Positions 6,200 through 6,582 of a stretch of 6,582 nt of DNA are shown here, piece after piece. Source of the DNA: Ruminococcaceae bacterium UBA5396. GTDB lineage: Bacteria > Bacillota > Clostridia > Oscillospirales > Acutalibacteraceae. The DNA is taken from the NCBI GenBank assembly GCA_002410715.1, contig DHOG01000174.1:33287-39868 (forward strand). Direction: 5' to 3'. Made by a program: the position numbers and the translations under genes. Below the pieces are notes generated by a model. It ran no database searches. It saw nothing but the letters and a program-made list of their open reading frames with translations, and had not been told where the DNA came from. Position 1 is the stretch's first letter, and each line of letters opens with the position of its first letter.

Positions 6200-6582
6200 A
6201 TGGCCGATAACAAACGCGATTACTACGAGGTGCTGGGGCTTCAAAAGGGTGCTTCGGAAGATGAAATTAAAAAATCATATCGTCAGATGGCAAAAAAATA
6301 TCATCCTGATCTGAATCCGGGTGACAAACAGGCCGAATCAAAGTTTAAAGAGGTTAACGAAGCATACGAGGTGCTGTCGGACAGCCAGAAGAAGGCGCGT
6401 TATGACCAGTATGGGCATGCGGGCGTTGATCCCAACTTTGGTGCGGGCGGTTATCAGGGTTATGGTTTCGATGGTATGGATTTTGATCTAGGAGACCTAT
6501 TTTCTTCGTTTTTCGGAGGAAGCGGGCGCCGCCAAAATCCCAACGCACCCCGCCGGGGAAGCGATATTTCCTCATCGGTGGT
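6200..6582 (+). CDS. dnaJ: Chaperone DnaJ (Hsp40), 3' part beyond window
   Basis: Co-chaperone that hands substrates to DnaK and triggers its ATPase. The window holds 127 complete codons of a protein normally about 370-390 long. The J domain (about 5-70) starts RDYYEVLGL (6-14), carries the invariant HPD (35-37) that contacts DnaK, and ends [12 protein letters not shown] Gly/Phe-rich linker follows (about 72-107: [20 protein letters not shown]). The substrate domain is just beginning at RRGSDI; the zinc-binding CxxCxGxG repeats, expected about 20-30 codons later, lie outside. AAAGG at 6183-6187 is 12 nt before the ATG, a long spacing. An in-frame ATG at 6179 would add seven residues but has no ribosome site, and family N-termini favour 6200. 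It lies 232 bp after dnaK, on the same strand. Whether this is full-length DnaJ or a shorter J-domain paralogue cannot be proved here; operon position and G/F region argue for DnaJ. Confidence 0.96.
   Translation, partial: MADNKRDYYEVLGLQKGASEDEIKKSYRQMAKKYHPDLNPGDKQAESKFKEVNEAYEVLSDSQKKARYDQYGHAGVDPNFGAGGYQGYGFDGMDFDLGDLFSSFFGGSGRRQNPNAPRRGSDISSSV

Noticed and set aside
1..6582. CRISPR, tRNA, rRNA, insertion sequence or prophage signals
   Set aside because: No regularly spaced repeats, cloverleaf, transposase motif or terminal repeats were seen. The window is core chromosomal sequence.

Overview
The window looks like chromosomal DNA from a low-to-mid G+C member of the Firmicutes (Bacillota), most likely the Clostridia. 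The evidence is a perfect CIRCE operator in front of hrcA, the gene order hrcA-grpE-dnaK-dnaJ, purine-rich Shine-Dalgarno sites, and a 602-residue DnaK that lacks the roughly 24-residue nucleotide-binding-domain insertion of Gram-negative DnaK. The genus cannot be read from the sequence.

Layout. The left quarter (1-1734, minus strand) is lepA, encoding the ribosomal GTPase elongation factor 4. It is open at the window edge and lacks only its last 20-30 codons. Next comes a small minus-strand gene (1869-2114) for an 81-residue protein. I read it as a diverged HPr-like protein that keeps a His and a Ser at the two HPr phosphorylation positions but has lost the Arg-Pro that follows the active His. 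It has its own promoter and an intrinsic terminator, and lepA has a separate promoter downstream. A 315-bp divergent intergenic region (2115-2429) carries the promoters for both directions.

The right two thirds (2430 to the end, plus strand) is the class I heat-shock operon. HrcA is the repressor that binds CIRCE. GrpE is the nucleotide exchange factor, DnaK is Hsp70, and DnaJ is the Hsp40 co-chaperone, cut off by the right edge after 127 codons. The first three genes are tightly spaced (35 bp or less). A 232-bp gap with two consecutive hairpins separates dnaK from dnaJ, which suggests that dnaJ output is adjusted separately.

How the parts work together: HrcA holds the operon down through CIRCE when chaperone capacity is in excess. 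DnaJ delivers clients and stimulates DnaK ATPase, GrpE resets DnaK, and LepA acts on stalled or back-translocated ribosomes, so protein synthesis and folding quality control lie next to each other. I see no mobile element, CRISPR array, tRNA or rRNA. I also see no clearly new multi-gene system. The most unusual item is the HPr-like small protein, followed by the dnaK-dnaJ intergenic structures and the divergent lepA/hrcA arrangement.
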